In this document: in pieces, positions 10,814 through 23,392 of the stretch
How the letters are laid out: each line of letters begins with the position of its first letter
Numbering within the stretch: the stretch's first letter is position 1
DNA from: Aquanectria penicillioides
Taxonomy: Eukaryota; Ascomycota; Sordariomycetes; Hypocreales; Nectriaceae
Assembly: GCA_003415625.1 (NCBI GenBank)
Contig: PYIU01000010.1
Location: 2,556,809 to 2,620,808 of the forward strand
Direction: 5' to 3'
Length of the DNA: 64,000 nt
Made by a program: the position numbers and the translations under genes
The notes under the pieces: model-generated
Database searches by the model: none
What the model was told of the DNA's origin: nothing
The model's input: the letters and a program-made list of their open reading frames with translations, nothing else

Positions 10814-12688
10814 TTACCATAAATCCATCTTAGTTGTCGTAAACTCCTCATCTTCAAGGAGTTCCCCATCCATAATGCCGTAAATATACGCCTCCCCTAT
10901 CAGTAGAAATCCCTCCTCATTCTCTCCTCGTGGCCTTAAAATAAATGGTGTACACCCTCCTAATATCAATGCGATGATGTCTCCAGGCTCAGTATGGCTC
11001 GGGCCTAGCCCAATAAGGCCATGCTCCGAACGAATTGGCTTTGCCATAAAGTTGTATCCCATACAAGCCTGGTATGAGGTCGTTGTGCCCATTGAATCAC
11101 TGTCTAAAACTTTAGAAATGAGAGATCGAAACTGTTCCTTTGAGCGTTCTGTTGCACGAACAAAGTACGGACTCGACTCAGGAAGTTCCTTGTCTCCGAT
11201 GGGTATTCTCCACAAGGCGTCTTCTTTCTTATCCTCTGAATACCCAGCCTTCCCCAAAAATCCCAAAATCTCTTGGGCCATTGTTATAAAAGCCCTTTGG
11301 TCAAACTTTTTATCTCGTTCAGCTTCCCAGACTGAGCCAGTCTCCGTAACAACATCCAAGAGAGCTCCTTCAAGTCGAATAGATCCAGGAGTAACAATTT
11401 CCGTGATATGATGATCTGGTTGCCGTCTTGTACCAGTAGCTTTGTACAGAGCCCTGCCAGAGTCCTCGCTCCACGGATGCCGGATTGGATACGCCCAGTT
11501 CGGAACCCATGAAGGGGAATGTGACCGGTCAGAGCGACACCACTTTAGCATATCTATCCGTCCCTGGAGTAAGAGTGCCCTTGCCGTAGACTCATATACC
11601 TGCTCAACTTTGATTTTGTAGTCCACCTTGAGTCCCATCTCGTTCATATCACTCGCAATGCCGGATAATCCCCAAATCTTGTCTCTTGGATCTTTGCAAC
11701 ACAGAACGTTCATCGACGGCCGCATGTAGGACTGCTGGAGCAAATGATACAATGGTTCAGGCCCATTCCGTTTATACTTTCTCCTCCCCGACACTGCAAA
11801 CCCAATGGCCTCGCTCATGACGGCTGTCTGTTGAAGTTCCCATCTATCATCGTCCGATAATGCCACCAGTTGCTCTTCTGAGAATGGACCGGGGATCCTT
11901 GTGATCCTCCCTGCTCTCCACTCGACAATTTCCCAGGTTATTAGCAGGCCGTAGAAAAGGATTAGGGCGTGGCACATCTCGACAGTGCTTTCATATTTAC
12001 CACATATGACAACCGTATCTCTAGCGAGTGTTATTTCCTGTTTGACCCAGACTCGAGTGAAATATGGTCTATGGCTAAGCGCCGCCAGAGCTACCCTCGG
12101 CAAACGTTCTTCGACGCGATTTGCATCCCCTTCATAGTCGGCAGCCTTTCTCATAAGTTCCAGCAACGAATTTCTTGTTCTTACAAGACTCTCGTCTTCG
12201 CCAAGGTCAGGCCATGTAGCAAATTGTTCGGGCGTTAGGTTCAATATTCCGGCGTCGAACGCTGCCTTTCCATACGTGGCAAAACCCTTCATAGCTTTAT
12301 CGCTGTCATCTTCGCTGTTCCCCAGCCAGAGGAACACCTTTTCTGCCTGATGGTAGACTCTGTCCATGCCCTGCACCTGGTGTGACTTTTCCTCGTCATC
12401 GGTCTGATTAACGCATAGAGCATCAATCCAAATCTTCATTCCCACGTATCTGCCTAGATCCTTGAGACAGTCGTGGAGACTTGGCGTGACATTGAGAAAC
12501 CCGTTTCCAATGAAGACATGTCTCGTGAAAACAGGCTCGCCCCAGGTATAAGAAAGAGCATTATACGTTGGGTTTGAGTCAAGACACACATGCTCAACTC
12601 GAAACGTGATTTCCGGCTCAACTGAGACCAGGTGAAGAACGCGGATAGACCCAATCTCAAGGGATTCATACTGATACTGGTCAGTCAT
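10814..12688 (-). CDS. HET-domain protein (heterokaryon incompatibility)
   Basis: Single-exon protein of 624 residues from MTDQYQY (12688); an upstream in-frame Met at 12769 would add 27 low-complexity residues that do not fit the family. The HET domain (PF06985) occupies roughly the first third: ITFRVEHVCL, then YNALSYTWGEP, then IWIDALCVNQTDDEEKSHQV and VYHQAEKVFLWLGN, the classic block order. The rest is an unclassified helical region seen in many HET proteins. HET proteins act in non-self recognition and can trigger programmed cell death when incompatible strains fuse; partners are unknown here. No NACHT, ankyrin or WD40 module is fused to it. It is intact, with base composition like neighbouring genes. 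Confidence 0.95.
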   Translation of the reverse strand: MTDQYQYESLEIGSIRVLHLVSVEPEITFRVEHVCLDSNPTYNALSYTWGEPVFTRHVFIGNGFLNVTPSLHDCLKDLGRYVGMKIWIDALCVNQTDDEEKSHQVQGMDRVYHQAEKVFLWLGNSEDDSDKAMKGFATYGKAAFDAGILNLTPEQFATWPDLGEDESLVRTRNSLLELMRKAADYEGDANRVEERLPRVALAALSHRPYFTRVWVKQEITLARDTVVICGKYESTVEMCHALILFYGLLITWEIVEWRAGRITRIPGPFSEEQLVALSDDDRWELQQTAVMSEAIGFAVSGRRKYKRNGPEPLYHLLQQSYMRPSMNVLCCKDPRDKIWGLSGIASDMNEMGLKVDYKIKVEQVYESTARALLLQGRIDMLKWCRSDRSHSPSWVPNWAYPIRHPWSEDSGRALYKATGTRRQPDHHITEIVTPGSIRLEGALLDVVTETGSVWEAERDKKFDQRAFITMAQEILGFLGKAGYSEDKKEDALWRIPIGDKELPESSPYFVRATERSKEQFRSLISKVLDSDSMGTTTSYQACMGYNFMAKPIRSEHGLIGLGPSHTEPGDIIALILGGCTPFILRPRGENEEGFLLIGEAYIYGIMDGELLEDEEFTTTKMDLW

Positions 12689-13290
12689 TTTAGCTGCAAG
12701 CTTTGTCGGTGGGAAGCTGTGTGGAGTACCAGATAACCTCGCATGCGGGGTACTGAGGAAACTGTGCAACTTTGTTGTGAATCTGCTGACATAATGAAGG
12801 GGCTGAAAGAGGCCGCCAACTGAAATGCTTGTGTGTGTTTTGACCCTCTCTCCTTCCTGTTAGAACGCTTGGTCATTTTCAGGCGGGTTTTTCACGTGAT
12901 GAGGCTTGCCAAGTTTCGGAAGTTAGCCACAGAACGACTCAGGTTCCATTGGTAAAGCTTTGAAGTACCCCAGTTCTCAAACTGCCTATTGTCGCACAAT
13001 CCGGTTCCTCATAGACCCCGTGATAAAATTTAATGCGTTGGTACTTTATTTAGGTTCCAAGAAATCCAAGCGGACTATAAATCATGGGCAATCCTACCTG
13101 CGGTTGCGATAACCTAAACAAGGTTGAGTCTCATGTATCCAACACTTGTCTACCACATGTGATGATAAAGCTGGATGTTGCCTTTAGATTTGTTTTTTCT
13201 TCCTAAGATTAAATTTGCATAACATCTCCGCTAGACGATCAAGTCGAAGTTTCAGAATGATACAAATATTCAATTCCAAACATTCGAGAT
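12689..13290. other. Intergenic region
   Basis: About 600 bases between the HET gene start and the 3' end of the split carboxypeptidase. It holds the HET promoter. No other gene supported. Confidence 0.4.
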
Positions 13291-13533
13291 CTAACCTGTG
13301 ATTCTGTATACAGGGTATTCATCTCCCTCGCTGACAGGCAGAATGTTAAAGGTAGCATATGAGTCAATACCTTCTGGTTCCAATGTAGTGAAGGCGTAAG
13401 CGGCATTCTTCTGTCTTGCACTAACCCAGAAACTTCCTCCCGGCAGAGTTAGCTCCTTTCGCATTGACTCTACAGTCACAGTACTAAGAGCTGTGCCTTG
13501 GTAGAGGGTTGTCGCAAGTGTAGCACTTGTAAT

Positions 13534-13792
13534 TGTAAACAATATACAGGCACGCGCAGGGACGGTCACAGCGGGCAACATGCGCAACGGGTCGGTCTAG
13601 ATCAATTGGGATTCATAAGGAGCAGCTAGATAGTGGTTGCAAAATGCAGTCACCTATTTACAGTGCAGGGATTCCCTTATAAGGATATGTGGCCTTAAGA
13701 CTTAAGCCCATAAGGCCCCTAAGGTCGGCTTATAGCCAGCCGCTATATCTATAGCAGCAACTACCTTCGCCTAGCCGCTATATCTATTAACA
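13534..13792 (-). repeat. 3' LTR of the copia element in the carboxypeptidase gene
   Basis: Long terminal repeat of 259 bp bounded by TG...CA. Aligned to the partner at 18781-19039, every difference I see is a transition. Its outer half (toward 13534) keeps GC-rich sequence, while its inner half (13700-13792) carries most of the C-to-T/G-to-A changes. Confidence 0.93.
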
Positions 13793-16700
13793 CTCCCTTT
13801 AAGCCCAATTAAGGGCTTATCCTTAGGTGCTATTATAAGGCTATCTTAACCTTCTTTATATATATATTCCTTATATAATTATAGAGTTATTTTTTTCTTA
13901 TTGCTAGGGTAATTATTTACTTAAATAGAACTTCTTTACTGTAGCTAAGGGCATTGCTATAAGCTTTTATAGGCACTATTTGCACTTACCTTAATGTTTT
14001 TAGTATAGTACTTCCTTTAATTTTAGCTTTAATCTTAAGGCATTAATAAAAGAGTAATATAATAGGCCTATTAATAGCTTTATAAATATATTAGTAATAT
14101 TTTTAATAAAAAGAATATATTATAGTTTAATTATATTATTTTTAATAGCCTTTTTTATAAAGTAATACTATACTTAAATATACTTTATATAGATATAAAA
14201 TTTAAGATTATATATTAGCTTTATAGTACTTTAGTTATTTATAAAGATTACTATTAAAGCAATTAATAGACTATTAAGTTTCTTTATAAAGCTTTTTATT
14301 TATATAATTTATAATACTGCCTTTATTAATATATAGTATTTAGCTTTTATTAAGGACTTTACTATAGTCTTTTAATGCTTATTAAACTATATAATTAAGC
14401 CTTTATTTATAAGGAATATATATTCTTTAGTTAATTATACTATTTTTAAGTAGCTAATATAGTTAGAGTTATAATAGCTATAAAAACTAAATAAATTACT
14501 ATATAACTCTTCCTTAAGGTAGTAATAATAAATAGAGTAATTAAGGCTTCTTTTAATGTATTGCAGTATTCTTTTTATAGCCTTAAGTTATTACTTATTT
14601 AAGCTATTTAAGAAGTGTACCTAAAGACTATATATAAAGGCTAGATTAGGCCAGCTTTACTATAAAAAATAGTTAACTTTTTCTACTATTAATATATATT
14701 TTTTACTAGTAGTTTTTATATTAAGGATATTAATTGCCTTAATTAAATAATAAGTTTCTATTTCTATTAATATATTTATAGCTTTATAATTAAGGTATTT
14801 AAATTGCTTAAGGATGCTTATTGTATAGTCTTTTTATAATAGTATAAGCAATTTATTTTCTTTTGCTATAATAGCTATATTTAAAAAGAGCTTAAAAAAT
14901 TTAAGTAACTTTATCTTTACTTTTTATATAAGTTTATTAATAAAGGTATTTATATTCTTATTATTATTAATAACTATAAGTATATTATCTATATATATAG
15001 CTATAATAATCTTCTTTATTTAGTCTATATAGACTATAGTATTACTCTATAGCCTTTTAAGGCCTAATTTATTAAGTATCTTCTTTAATTTCTTCTATTA
15101 CTATTAGGCACTTTACTTAAGGCTATATAGGGCTATAAGCAATTATATAATATACTTAATGCTTTATTTATAGCCTACTTTTTTAGCTAAGTATTTATAC
15201 TTTAGATCCTTAAAGAATTTATTAAGTAAAGGGAAGGTTATAATATAAATATTTTCTTTTAGCTCTTTATTTAAGTATACTATAATTATATTATTCTATA
15301 ATAGCTTCTTTCTAATCTATATAGTATAAGCAAGTAGTATCCTTTAGAAGTTAGCTCTTATAGTTAAGGAGAAGGTCTTTTAATAATTAATACCTTTCTT
15401 TTGCATAAAGCTATATACTATAAGTTAAGCTTTATATATAACTATTATACTATTCTTATCTCTTTTATATTGATTTACTTACTTTACTATAAGTAGTCTT
15501 TTGCCCTTTAGTAACTCTCTCTTTAGAATAAATTTAAGTATGCCTTTATTAATAAGGGTATAAATCTCCTTAAAGAATGCCTCTTTCTAAAGGTTAGCAT
15601 TTAATTAATTAAGGGCATTATAGACTATAGCTAAATTAATATTAGTATAGGCAGCTAGAATTTACTTCTTTATAGCTATTATTAGTATTATAAAGTATCT
15701 CTTAAAGTTATTAAATGCTTCCTTTAGCTATAATTAAATAATCTCTTTACCTTTTGCTATAGGCAGTAAAATAGGCTTATAGAATACTATATACATTATT
15801 ATAATAACTTTCTTTATTTTAGGGTTTTAAATTCTATATACTTTAGTTCCTTAAAATTCTATAAGGATTTCTTTTTAACTATAAGGCAGTATCTTTTTAA
15901 ATTTATTGCACTTTTTTTATTTAATATAAATAAATGCCTTTAACCCTAAAATCTATAGATACTTAATGCTTAATATATATTCCTTTTTTAGGATTAAATC
16001 TATAAAGTAAACTTTATAAAGGGTCTTTTAGTCTAATAATCTTATTGCTATAATATTAGCAATATATATAACTGTAAAAATAATCTCTTTTTATAGCCTA
16101 AAAGGGATATTTATTGCTATTATTATACTTCTTACCTTCTTTTAAATTGTATAGTTTGCCTATTTAATAAAGCTATTCTATTTATAGCTATATAGCAGTA
16201 TAATAATTATAGGGATCTCTATCTTTAAGAGAAGTTTATTAACCTTTCTATTAATAAATTTATAGCTACTATTAAACTATATCTTTTAAAGCAAACTATA
16301 GGCTATAATAGTTTTAAATACTAAAAGATCTTTTTTTATTAAGGTAATAGTATTACTTTTCTTTTTAAGCAAATTACTATAAAAGTAATAGCTTTTATTA
16401 TTAGTTATAAGCTTAAAATACCTTTTTCTATTATATATATATAGACTTAGCTCTATAAAGTCTATATAAAGGAGGTTAAGTATATAGTCTACTCTCTCTT
16501 ATAGTATCTTTAGTAAAAACCTTATGCTTTTAGTAAGCTTGCAGTCTTTATAGGGTATATTAAGCGGCTTATAATTATTAAGCCTACCTTTTATAACCTT
16601 AAAGGTATAGTTAAGGGCTTTTTAATCTATATAAGCAAGTCTTTAGTACTATATTCTTACCTTAAACTATTCTATTTATATTAGCATTATTTTAAAAGTA

Positions 16701-18780
16701 AAGTAATAGCTTATTATGCCTTTTACTACTTTAAGCAAAAACCCTTAATTAAGGACATTAAGGGTTGTAAAGATCTTACTATTACTATTAAAAATCTTAT
16801 TTTTAATTATATAACTATTAAAAAGATAGACTTTCTTACTAAAGATTACATTTAGCAGGAAATCTTTAATAAGGACTGCATCTTTAAGTATTATAGTTCT
16901 TATTCTCTTTCCCTTTATAAATAGTATAACTACTGCTATTCCTATAGCTATAGGGTATATAATGCCTCTACCTATAAGAATTGGCATTATTTTATTAAGT
17001 TTATACTATTTATCTTCTTTAAACTATTTAAAGTTATTAATAGTATATATATTAGCTTTTAAGTCCTAAAGCTAGCAGTTTTTTTAATTAGTAAGGCCTA
17101 ATTCTATAAATATTAAAATAATAATAAAGTTACTATTTCCTTTAGCCTTTAGTGCAGTATTATTATTAATATTAAGGGGACTATATAACTGCTATTTTAA
17201 TAGGCTAGAAATTATTACTATAGCTGCCTTTTCTATTAATAACCTTATAAAAGCATTACTAAAGAACTTCCTTACTTTTAAGCCTTTATAGTATATAAAA
17301 ATAGTATTATTATTATTATTAGAATTGTCTTTAGCTTTCTTTATATTCTTAGCACTTTATTTACTTAATTCTATATATAGGGCAGTCTTTTTAGTTTTCT
17401 TAATAGTTTTATTACTATTATCTTTCTTTTTTAACCTTTTATTCTTATTGCCTTTACTCTCCTTCTATAAAGATAGGCAATTCTTTATAATATAACCTTT
17501 TTAATTATAGTTAAAGCATTTACTGCTTTTAGGATCTCTTTTATAGTTATTCTTTTTATTTAATTAAGCATTTATCTATATGCCTTTTTTATTACTAAAG
17601 TCTTTACTTTTCTTTTAGGAAGTCTATAGACTTTTAGCTTTATTAATAAGGTCTTTCTATATCTTATAGATAGATTAATATTTCCCTTTTTGCTTATAGT
17701 TATATTAAAGTGCATTTTACTTAAAAAAGACCTTTTTAATACTATCTATAAACCTTATCTTTTTTTAGTACTTAAGGAGCTTACTACTAGCTTTAATAAT
17801 ACTATTTATAATATAGCAAAAGTTATTAATATAACTTTAAACCCCTTATAGTTTCTTTAGAGTTAAGGACTTTAATTTTTAATAAAGATTAGCTAGGCTC
17901 TATTAAAACCTTATATTATTATACCTTTTTATTAATAGCTTAATAGCCTTTATATTAGTCTTTATTAAAAATAATAATAGCTTTAATTTCTATAAAACTG
18001 CTATTTTTATAGTAGCAATTAAATATATTTCTTTTAGATATAAGATCCTAATCTTTTTATACTATTTAATAGTAATTATAATATAAAAAAGATATCTCTT
18101 TTAGATAGCTTAATTCTTTAATCCCTTAAGTATATTATCTCCTTTTATCTTAAAGTTAAAACTAATAAAATCCTTAATTTTAATTAATTATAAGTTTATA
18201 ATCTTCTTTTTATTTAAAGTAGGCTCTATTAATATTTTTTTATTCCTTAAGAAACTAAATATTTTATTTAAAGCTCTTAAGGGCTCCCTTAAGGTATAGA
18301 AAAGTTAGCTTTTTTAATACTTAAAGCTTTTATCTTTATTATCTTTTACCTTAAATTTTAATTTATCTTTAGGCTATATTTTATATTTAGTTTTTAATTT
18401 ATTTTTAGTCTTTTAATTAAAGTGCTTTTATAGCTTTTGCATTTATTATATTATCTCTATTATTTACTGCATTATAATACTTAAATTTAATTAAGTTTTC
18501 TATAGGTCCCCTTTAATAGGCTTTATTAATCTTTTAAGGAAAGGTAAAAGATCCTTAAGATTATTTTCTCCTTTAATAAAATCTTCTTTATTATTAGTCT
18601 ATTTAATTGCTTTAATAATAAAAATTAGCTTTAAGGCTAGCTTTAAAGCTATTGCTTAAATCTTAAGACCTTAACTAATTAATATTATAAGCGCTAACTT
18701 TAAGGGATAAACTTTAGGTTAGTCTAAACCTTTTAAATAGCTGCAATTTCTTTTTAAATTAAAGCTTTAGGCTTATAACC

Positions 18781-19039
18781 TATAAACAATATACAGGCAT
18801 ACGCAGGAACGGTCACAGCAGGCAATATACACAATAGGTCGGTCCAAATCAATTGGGATTCATAAGGAGCAGCTAGATAGTAGTCGCAAAATGCAGTCAC
18901 CTATTTATAGTGCAGGGATTCCCTTATGAGGATACATGGCCTCAAGACCTAGGCCCACAAGGCCCCTAAGGTCGGCTTGTGGCCGGCCGCTATGTCTGTA
19001 GCGGCGACCACCTTCGCCCGGCCGCTATATCCGTCAACA
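18781..19039 (-). repeat. 5' LTR of the copia element in the carboxypeptidase gene
   Basis: Partner LTR of identical length. Here the inner half (18781 to about 18900) is the mutated one, including the terminal dinucleotide now reading TA, while the outer half up to 19039 is GC-rich and apparently unmutated. The primer-site-like sequence lies immediately inside it at 18770-18780 on the minus strand. Confidence 0.93.
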
Positions 19040-20467
19040 GTAATGTTGTAAGCCTCGACCTCGCCTTGGAATGTCGACCTCGTAACCTCGACCACTACGC
19101 CAAGAATCCGAAGTCGATCAGCCACCTCTTGAAATGCTCTCGGGAAGACGTATGCCTCGGGACGCGACCGCGTAATGTTTGGTGTCACTGGTGTTGAGCT
19201 GAGGAACTCAATAGGTTTCTTGACTAGTTTGCCGCTCGCGAGCTCGATGAAATGCCATGTAGCATTGGTAGATCGCGGGCTATCCGTCAAAACAATATCG
19301 TCATCTCCTTCAATGAACTTATTACGCGCGCCTTCGATGATCTCGTAGACGTCGTTCGCTCTGCTGGCCGCAGCTTGAAGCACGGTCTCGATCATGACGA
19401 GCCCCGCGGCGACACGTCTCTGAAAGTGTTGACCTCCAAGCATGATTCCTCTCGTTTCGGTTAGGAAGACCAAGGCTTGGCCCAGTCCCATGGATACATC
19501 TGCTGCTCTTGCCTGGGTGTCGAGCTCGGTGAAGACCAAAGGATCTTCGCCTGGAGTCCCCGTGATGTACGGGCTATAGCGCATGCCGTAGCTTTCCATT
19601 GCAGCAGCAACTTCGGGCACAAAAGTATCCTCAGCTAGTTTCCGGATGTCCTTGTGAATGTTCAAGTTCTTCATGGGAGAGAACTGGCCGTCAACTGCTT
19701 GCACCCACTGGCTCTTGGCACCATATGCACGGTTTGCGCTGTACTCGTGGGAATCCATGCCGATGTGAGGGTCAAACTTCGAGACCATCTCCTTGATACT
19801 TCGAGTCTGTGAGCTTGCAAGCTTCATAAAGTCTCGGTTGGGGTCGAAGTTGGTGGCGAGATACCGTTGGAAGTAAGCCACACCGTCCGGGTTGTAACGG
19901 GGGAGTACCATTATATCCATTTTATCCAAGATTGAAGCTGCCCAGGTAGTATTTGCGTCGAATTTTCCTAGCAACGCAAGAAGCGCTTGGTCGCCGCCGG
20001 GTTCATTTCCATGGACTCCGCCTTGTAGCCAGACGCGGAGCTTTTCGGGGGCACTGGAGTTGATTGGGGGCTGTGACGAGGTGGATAAAAATACGTAAGG
20101 GATAGAACGACCATCTTCAGACTTGAAGAATGGGTTTTGGTAGGTCATCCAGCTATTTCGGGATGCAAGACCTTGGAGGAAATAATCTTGGCCAAGTCAG
20201 CAAGCAGCTCGAACCGGAGGACATTGTCAACTAACCCATAGTCGCATCGTCAGTTGGACCGCTGGTGCCATTGCCGAACCCTGCTGGTATGCTCTCGGGA
20301 TCTAGAAAGGCCGGCGAATGAAGCGTAATGCTTTTGATATCTGGGAAGTTCATGGCTGCCTCTTCTCCATCCTTGACGAGAGTGACCTGATTGTCGGCGT
20401 AGCCAAGGGCTGTGGCTGAACCAGCATAAGCCAAGCTGGCAATTACTGTGGTACGAATAGCCACCAT

Positions 20468-23381
20468 AGCTTAGTCACAGTAATGGAGATGGGAATGCTA
20501 CTTGCTGGTGAAAGAAAGTGGTTGCCTTCCTTGAGCTTCCAGGCTCATAGGGGAAGCATCATTCTTATAGTCGACATCTGGTACAGACATCTAAATCCAC
20601 AATCACAACCGCCTCTAACAACAGACCGCCTCTCCGGATCCAACCCCGCTCATCAACCTGTACATATCAACCTGTACATGACGGAGAACGGGATATGCCA
20701 AGGTTGGCAAATACCCGCCGAATAATACCCTGCCTAGTACCCCTCTTTAATCAACCGATTTACCATGCGATTCAAGTTGAAGGGCGGGTTAGGAAAGATA
20801 AGACCTGTCGCATTACCAGCTATTGCGAAAGGGTTTACGCACTCCACATTCTCACCGTGTAGTAGCGGCCCATATTAAACGTGCAAGGGTGGTAACGGAC
20901 GTTGCAAGCGTCAGTACAACGCTTTCCTCACCTGCCGGTTTAGGCCATCTATAGACCGTTAAATTAAGCTTGGCAAGTGAACATGAGTTTATCTCTTTGG
21001 GTGCGGAGTATGTTGTGGGGTCTCTAATGGCCCCACAGTTGGCGAAATACGTTGTACCTAGGAACGAGGCAAAGTGCAAGCAAAGCACTTTCCCCAAAGC
21101 ATTGTACAGGAACATAGAGTTACAAAACAAGGTTGTTAAGAGAAATAATTAAATATGGATTATTTCGCTATTCTACCAATGCTAACACTCTTTTAGTTTT
21201 AACATTTAGAAATAGCAAAAAGGTTATCCAGTCTAGGGTAAGTAGCTGACTACTCACCACCACCCACCGACTCTAGTTGCGGTACTTCCCCTGCCTACCG
21301 ATTGTCACACATGCACAAGTACCCCAGGAAAGATCAGCGGTCTGAACCCTGGTTTTAGTGTCTCTACAAGGTACTCCACGTTCGGAGAGATAGATAGGGA
21401 TTTGAGAAGCAATGAGGGTTAATCCCTTGCTAGACCTATCCCTTTCCGTAGCGTAACGTAATGACCCGATACCTTGCTCCAGTGCCGTTGGTTCTCTCTC
21501 TAATATATGTCTTTGCTTACCCCTAACCCGACCTTGGTAAAATGGGGTATCTAAGTTGAGTGTGGAAATCTCACCGTACAGTACTACAGGGCCATTCAGG
21601 GGTGTCCTCTAGGGTCTCAATAGGCAAATTCAGATACCACCGTCCTACAATGTCGACGAAGAACTTGAGTCACCGTCCATCTTCGCCGCTTCATACATCT
21701 TGGCATGGACACCTCGTAGAATGGTAGTAGAGGGAGATAGCAGATCGTCGCGCAGAGTGGAATCGTCTTGACGCGAGGATGCAGGTTTTCCAATACATCA
21801 GAATTCCATTTCCTAGAATGGATGGCAACTCTAATGAAGGCTTCTGTATTATGGACGAACTGAGTGTTGGTTATGATTTAGACAAAACATCGCAGAAACC
21901 AACCAGCAAGGGCTGCGTGAGCGAATATCATCATTATTTAGCAGGTGTAGTTATGCACCGCAGCCTTTTGGCCTAGCGTAATGCAAGCATGAACCAAGTG
22001 AGAACTAGCAGCACTCTTCCTGCAAAGTCGACAGGTTTAGCAGTTCGCCCTCCAGGCGGCTAATCACTCAACTCGCTCATCCTCTGACCGAGCGCGCCTA
22101 TATTTCTCGAACATGGACCAATTTAGAATTAATTTCTCAACCTTAGCATTTCAGTCCACCTCAGCACGGTTGGCAGGCTTAGGTAATGGTCCATCCGCAC
22201 GTTTTGGGTTTGAGTCTATGACCCTCGGCCGCCTGTCTTCAGGCTTAGGACTAATTGAATAAAACATTGTGTCTCAACTTTGAGAGAGTAATAACATATA
22301 TTAACCAGGTCACATTAAACTAGGAAGAGAACCCATGCGCGTATACCTCCGTGGGTAGTTTCCAATTCATGTCTTCTCTTCATGTTACTCGGGAAGTGTA
22401 TCAATAGAGCATAGCGAAGCAAGCGAAATGGGAAACTCGTGCGGCACGCCGAGTACCACTGTCCGGCGAGTGTACGCTGTGTTTTATTTGAAGTCATTAG
22501 TTCCCCTCGTAATCGAAAATTTCACAAGCAAGGGGTGGATGCCCAGTAACTTGTCGCGTGTTTTTTGTTGGCCGGAGTGAGAAGGCCGGGACAGGACCAT
22601 GCCTCTCAGAAACCATGATTGCCTTAGGGAAACAGGTCTTATTTTCCAAAAAAAAAGAAAAAAAAAAGAAATAAGGTATCAATAGTCTCTACTATAGCTA
22701 TAAAATATACTAGCCGATCTCCCTACATCTAGTTGCGTGGATTGTAGGTTACGATATGACCATTGTCGTTCTGTTTGCTGCCTGGCATCGTGACATAATA
22801 AGCCACTACTCTCCATATGGATACGGAGTACTGGCGGCCTCGTTCATGCACGCGCTACGAATGAAGCCAATCGGACCCGGCTCTTTGGCCCGAAATAAAC
22901 CACACCCACGGATTGCGTTGTGAGGCGTTATTGAAATCTTGGATGTGTTGCAGACCCAGGATGTGAGTGATCGACCTTGCCTTCCTGTGTTCGTGTGAGT
23001 CGGGACTGATAATGTCAATCTCTGATGTGGAGTTCGGTTGAGTCTGGAGCTAGAACGTATTTGGAGTTGCTTTGCCTTGCCCTAATTGGCCAACTGGGCT
23101 CAATTTACGGCTTCGTCAAGCGAGGCTCACGCTATTCCTAAGGGGGTGTTGCTTTAAGCTGTTTCTATTGGTCGAGCTTTACGAACGAACCTTGGGATCA
23201 TGGTTGGGTAAGCTGAGCATGATAGATTTAAAGATGAGAATATCCCCTCGACAGGAAATGGCACTTGTGCTTGTTTGATTTCAAATACGAGATATAATCT
23301 TTCACTACAGTCTAAATTCTCTACTTCGGTTTAACTTTCCCCCTTGATCCCATCACCCCCGAATGGAGGACTGCGTTGGGA
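20468..23381. other. Long gene-poor interval
   Basis: About 2.9 kb of average composition. ORFs of 60-92 codons overlap on both strands and none resembles a known protein. Small structures: a 14-bp tandem duplication near 20653-20680, and an A-rich run at 22649-22670. The proximal ends should contain the divergent promoters of the carboxypeptidase (-) and bZIP (+) genes. A non-coding transcript or decayed mobile element is possible but not shown. Confidence 0.4.
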
Positions 23382-23392
23382 ATGGCATATGA
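23363..23392 (+). promoter_or_regulatory. Upstream ORF overlapping the bZIP start codon
   Basis: A nine-codon ORF (MEDCVGNGI, stop TGA at 23390-23392) begins 19 bases before the proposed bZIP start at 23382 and ends after it in another frame. Such an overlapping uORF would lower translation of the main frame unless ribosomes scan past it. Whether the mRNA starts upstream of it is not known. Confidence 0.45.

Larger units (their letters stand above)
13534..19039 (-). mobile_element. RIP-mutated Ty1/copia LTR retrotransposon
   Basis: A 5,506-bp element with two 259-bp LTRs, flanked by the 5-bp duplication GTAAT (13529-13533 and 19040-19044). It is oriented on the minus strand: just inside the right LTR is a primer-site-like GGTTATAAGCC, and next to the left LTR a polypurine tract (AAAGGGAG on the minus strand). 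The interior is extremely AT-rich with no ORF. Fossil motifs are readable on the minus strand: a CCHC knuckle at 17518-17477 where one Cys and the His have become Tyr and a Gln has become a stop, and a reverse transcriptase catalytic motif near 14985-14996 reading YIDN instead of YVDD. Knuckle, then reverse transcriptase late in the element, fits copia order. All changes are C-to-T or G-to-A, as RIP produces. Confidence 0.93.
13291..20467 (-). pseudogene. Secreted M14 zinc carboxypeptidase gene split by a retrotransposon
   Basis: Exon 1 is 20467-20236 with a signal peptide (MVAIRTTVIASLAYAGSATA); a 49-nt intron (GTTAGT...AAG, branch CTGAC) leads to exon 2 from 20186. The M14 active site is complete: HGNE (H136, E139), the NRD arginine (R195), SHEY (H224) and TETRG (E321). 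The frame runs to 19040, where the copia element begins, and resumes beyond it from 13533 to the stop at 13291, with GSFWVSARQKNAAYAF and EGDEYPVYRI, typical of the C-terminal part. Removing the element and one copy of the 5-bp duplication gives one continuous frame of 538 codons. As it stands, translation would run into the LTR and stop at 18949, giving about 489 residues with roughly 29 LTR-encoded ones. The catalytic domain may still fold, so it is disrupted rather than certainly dead. Confidence 0.9.

Noticed and set aside
16745..16987. 80-codon ORF inside the copia interior
   Set aside because: Low-complexity Ile/Lys/Asn product of AT-rich mutated DNA; the real fossil motifs are elsewhere in the element.
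13793..18780. AT-rich block considered as a centromere-like or mitochondrial insertion
   Set aside because: Flanking equal-length LTRs, a TSD and fossil copia motifs explain it as a RIP-mutated retroelement.
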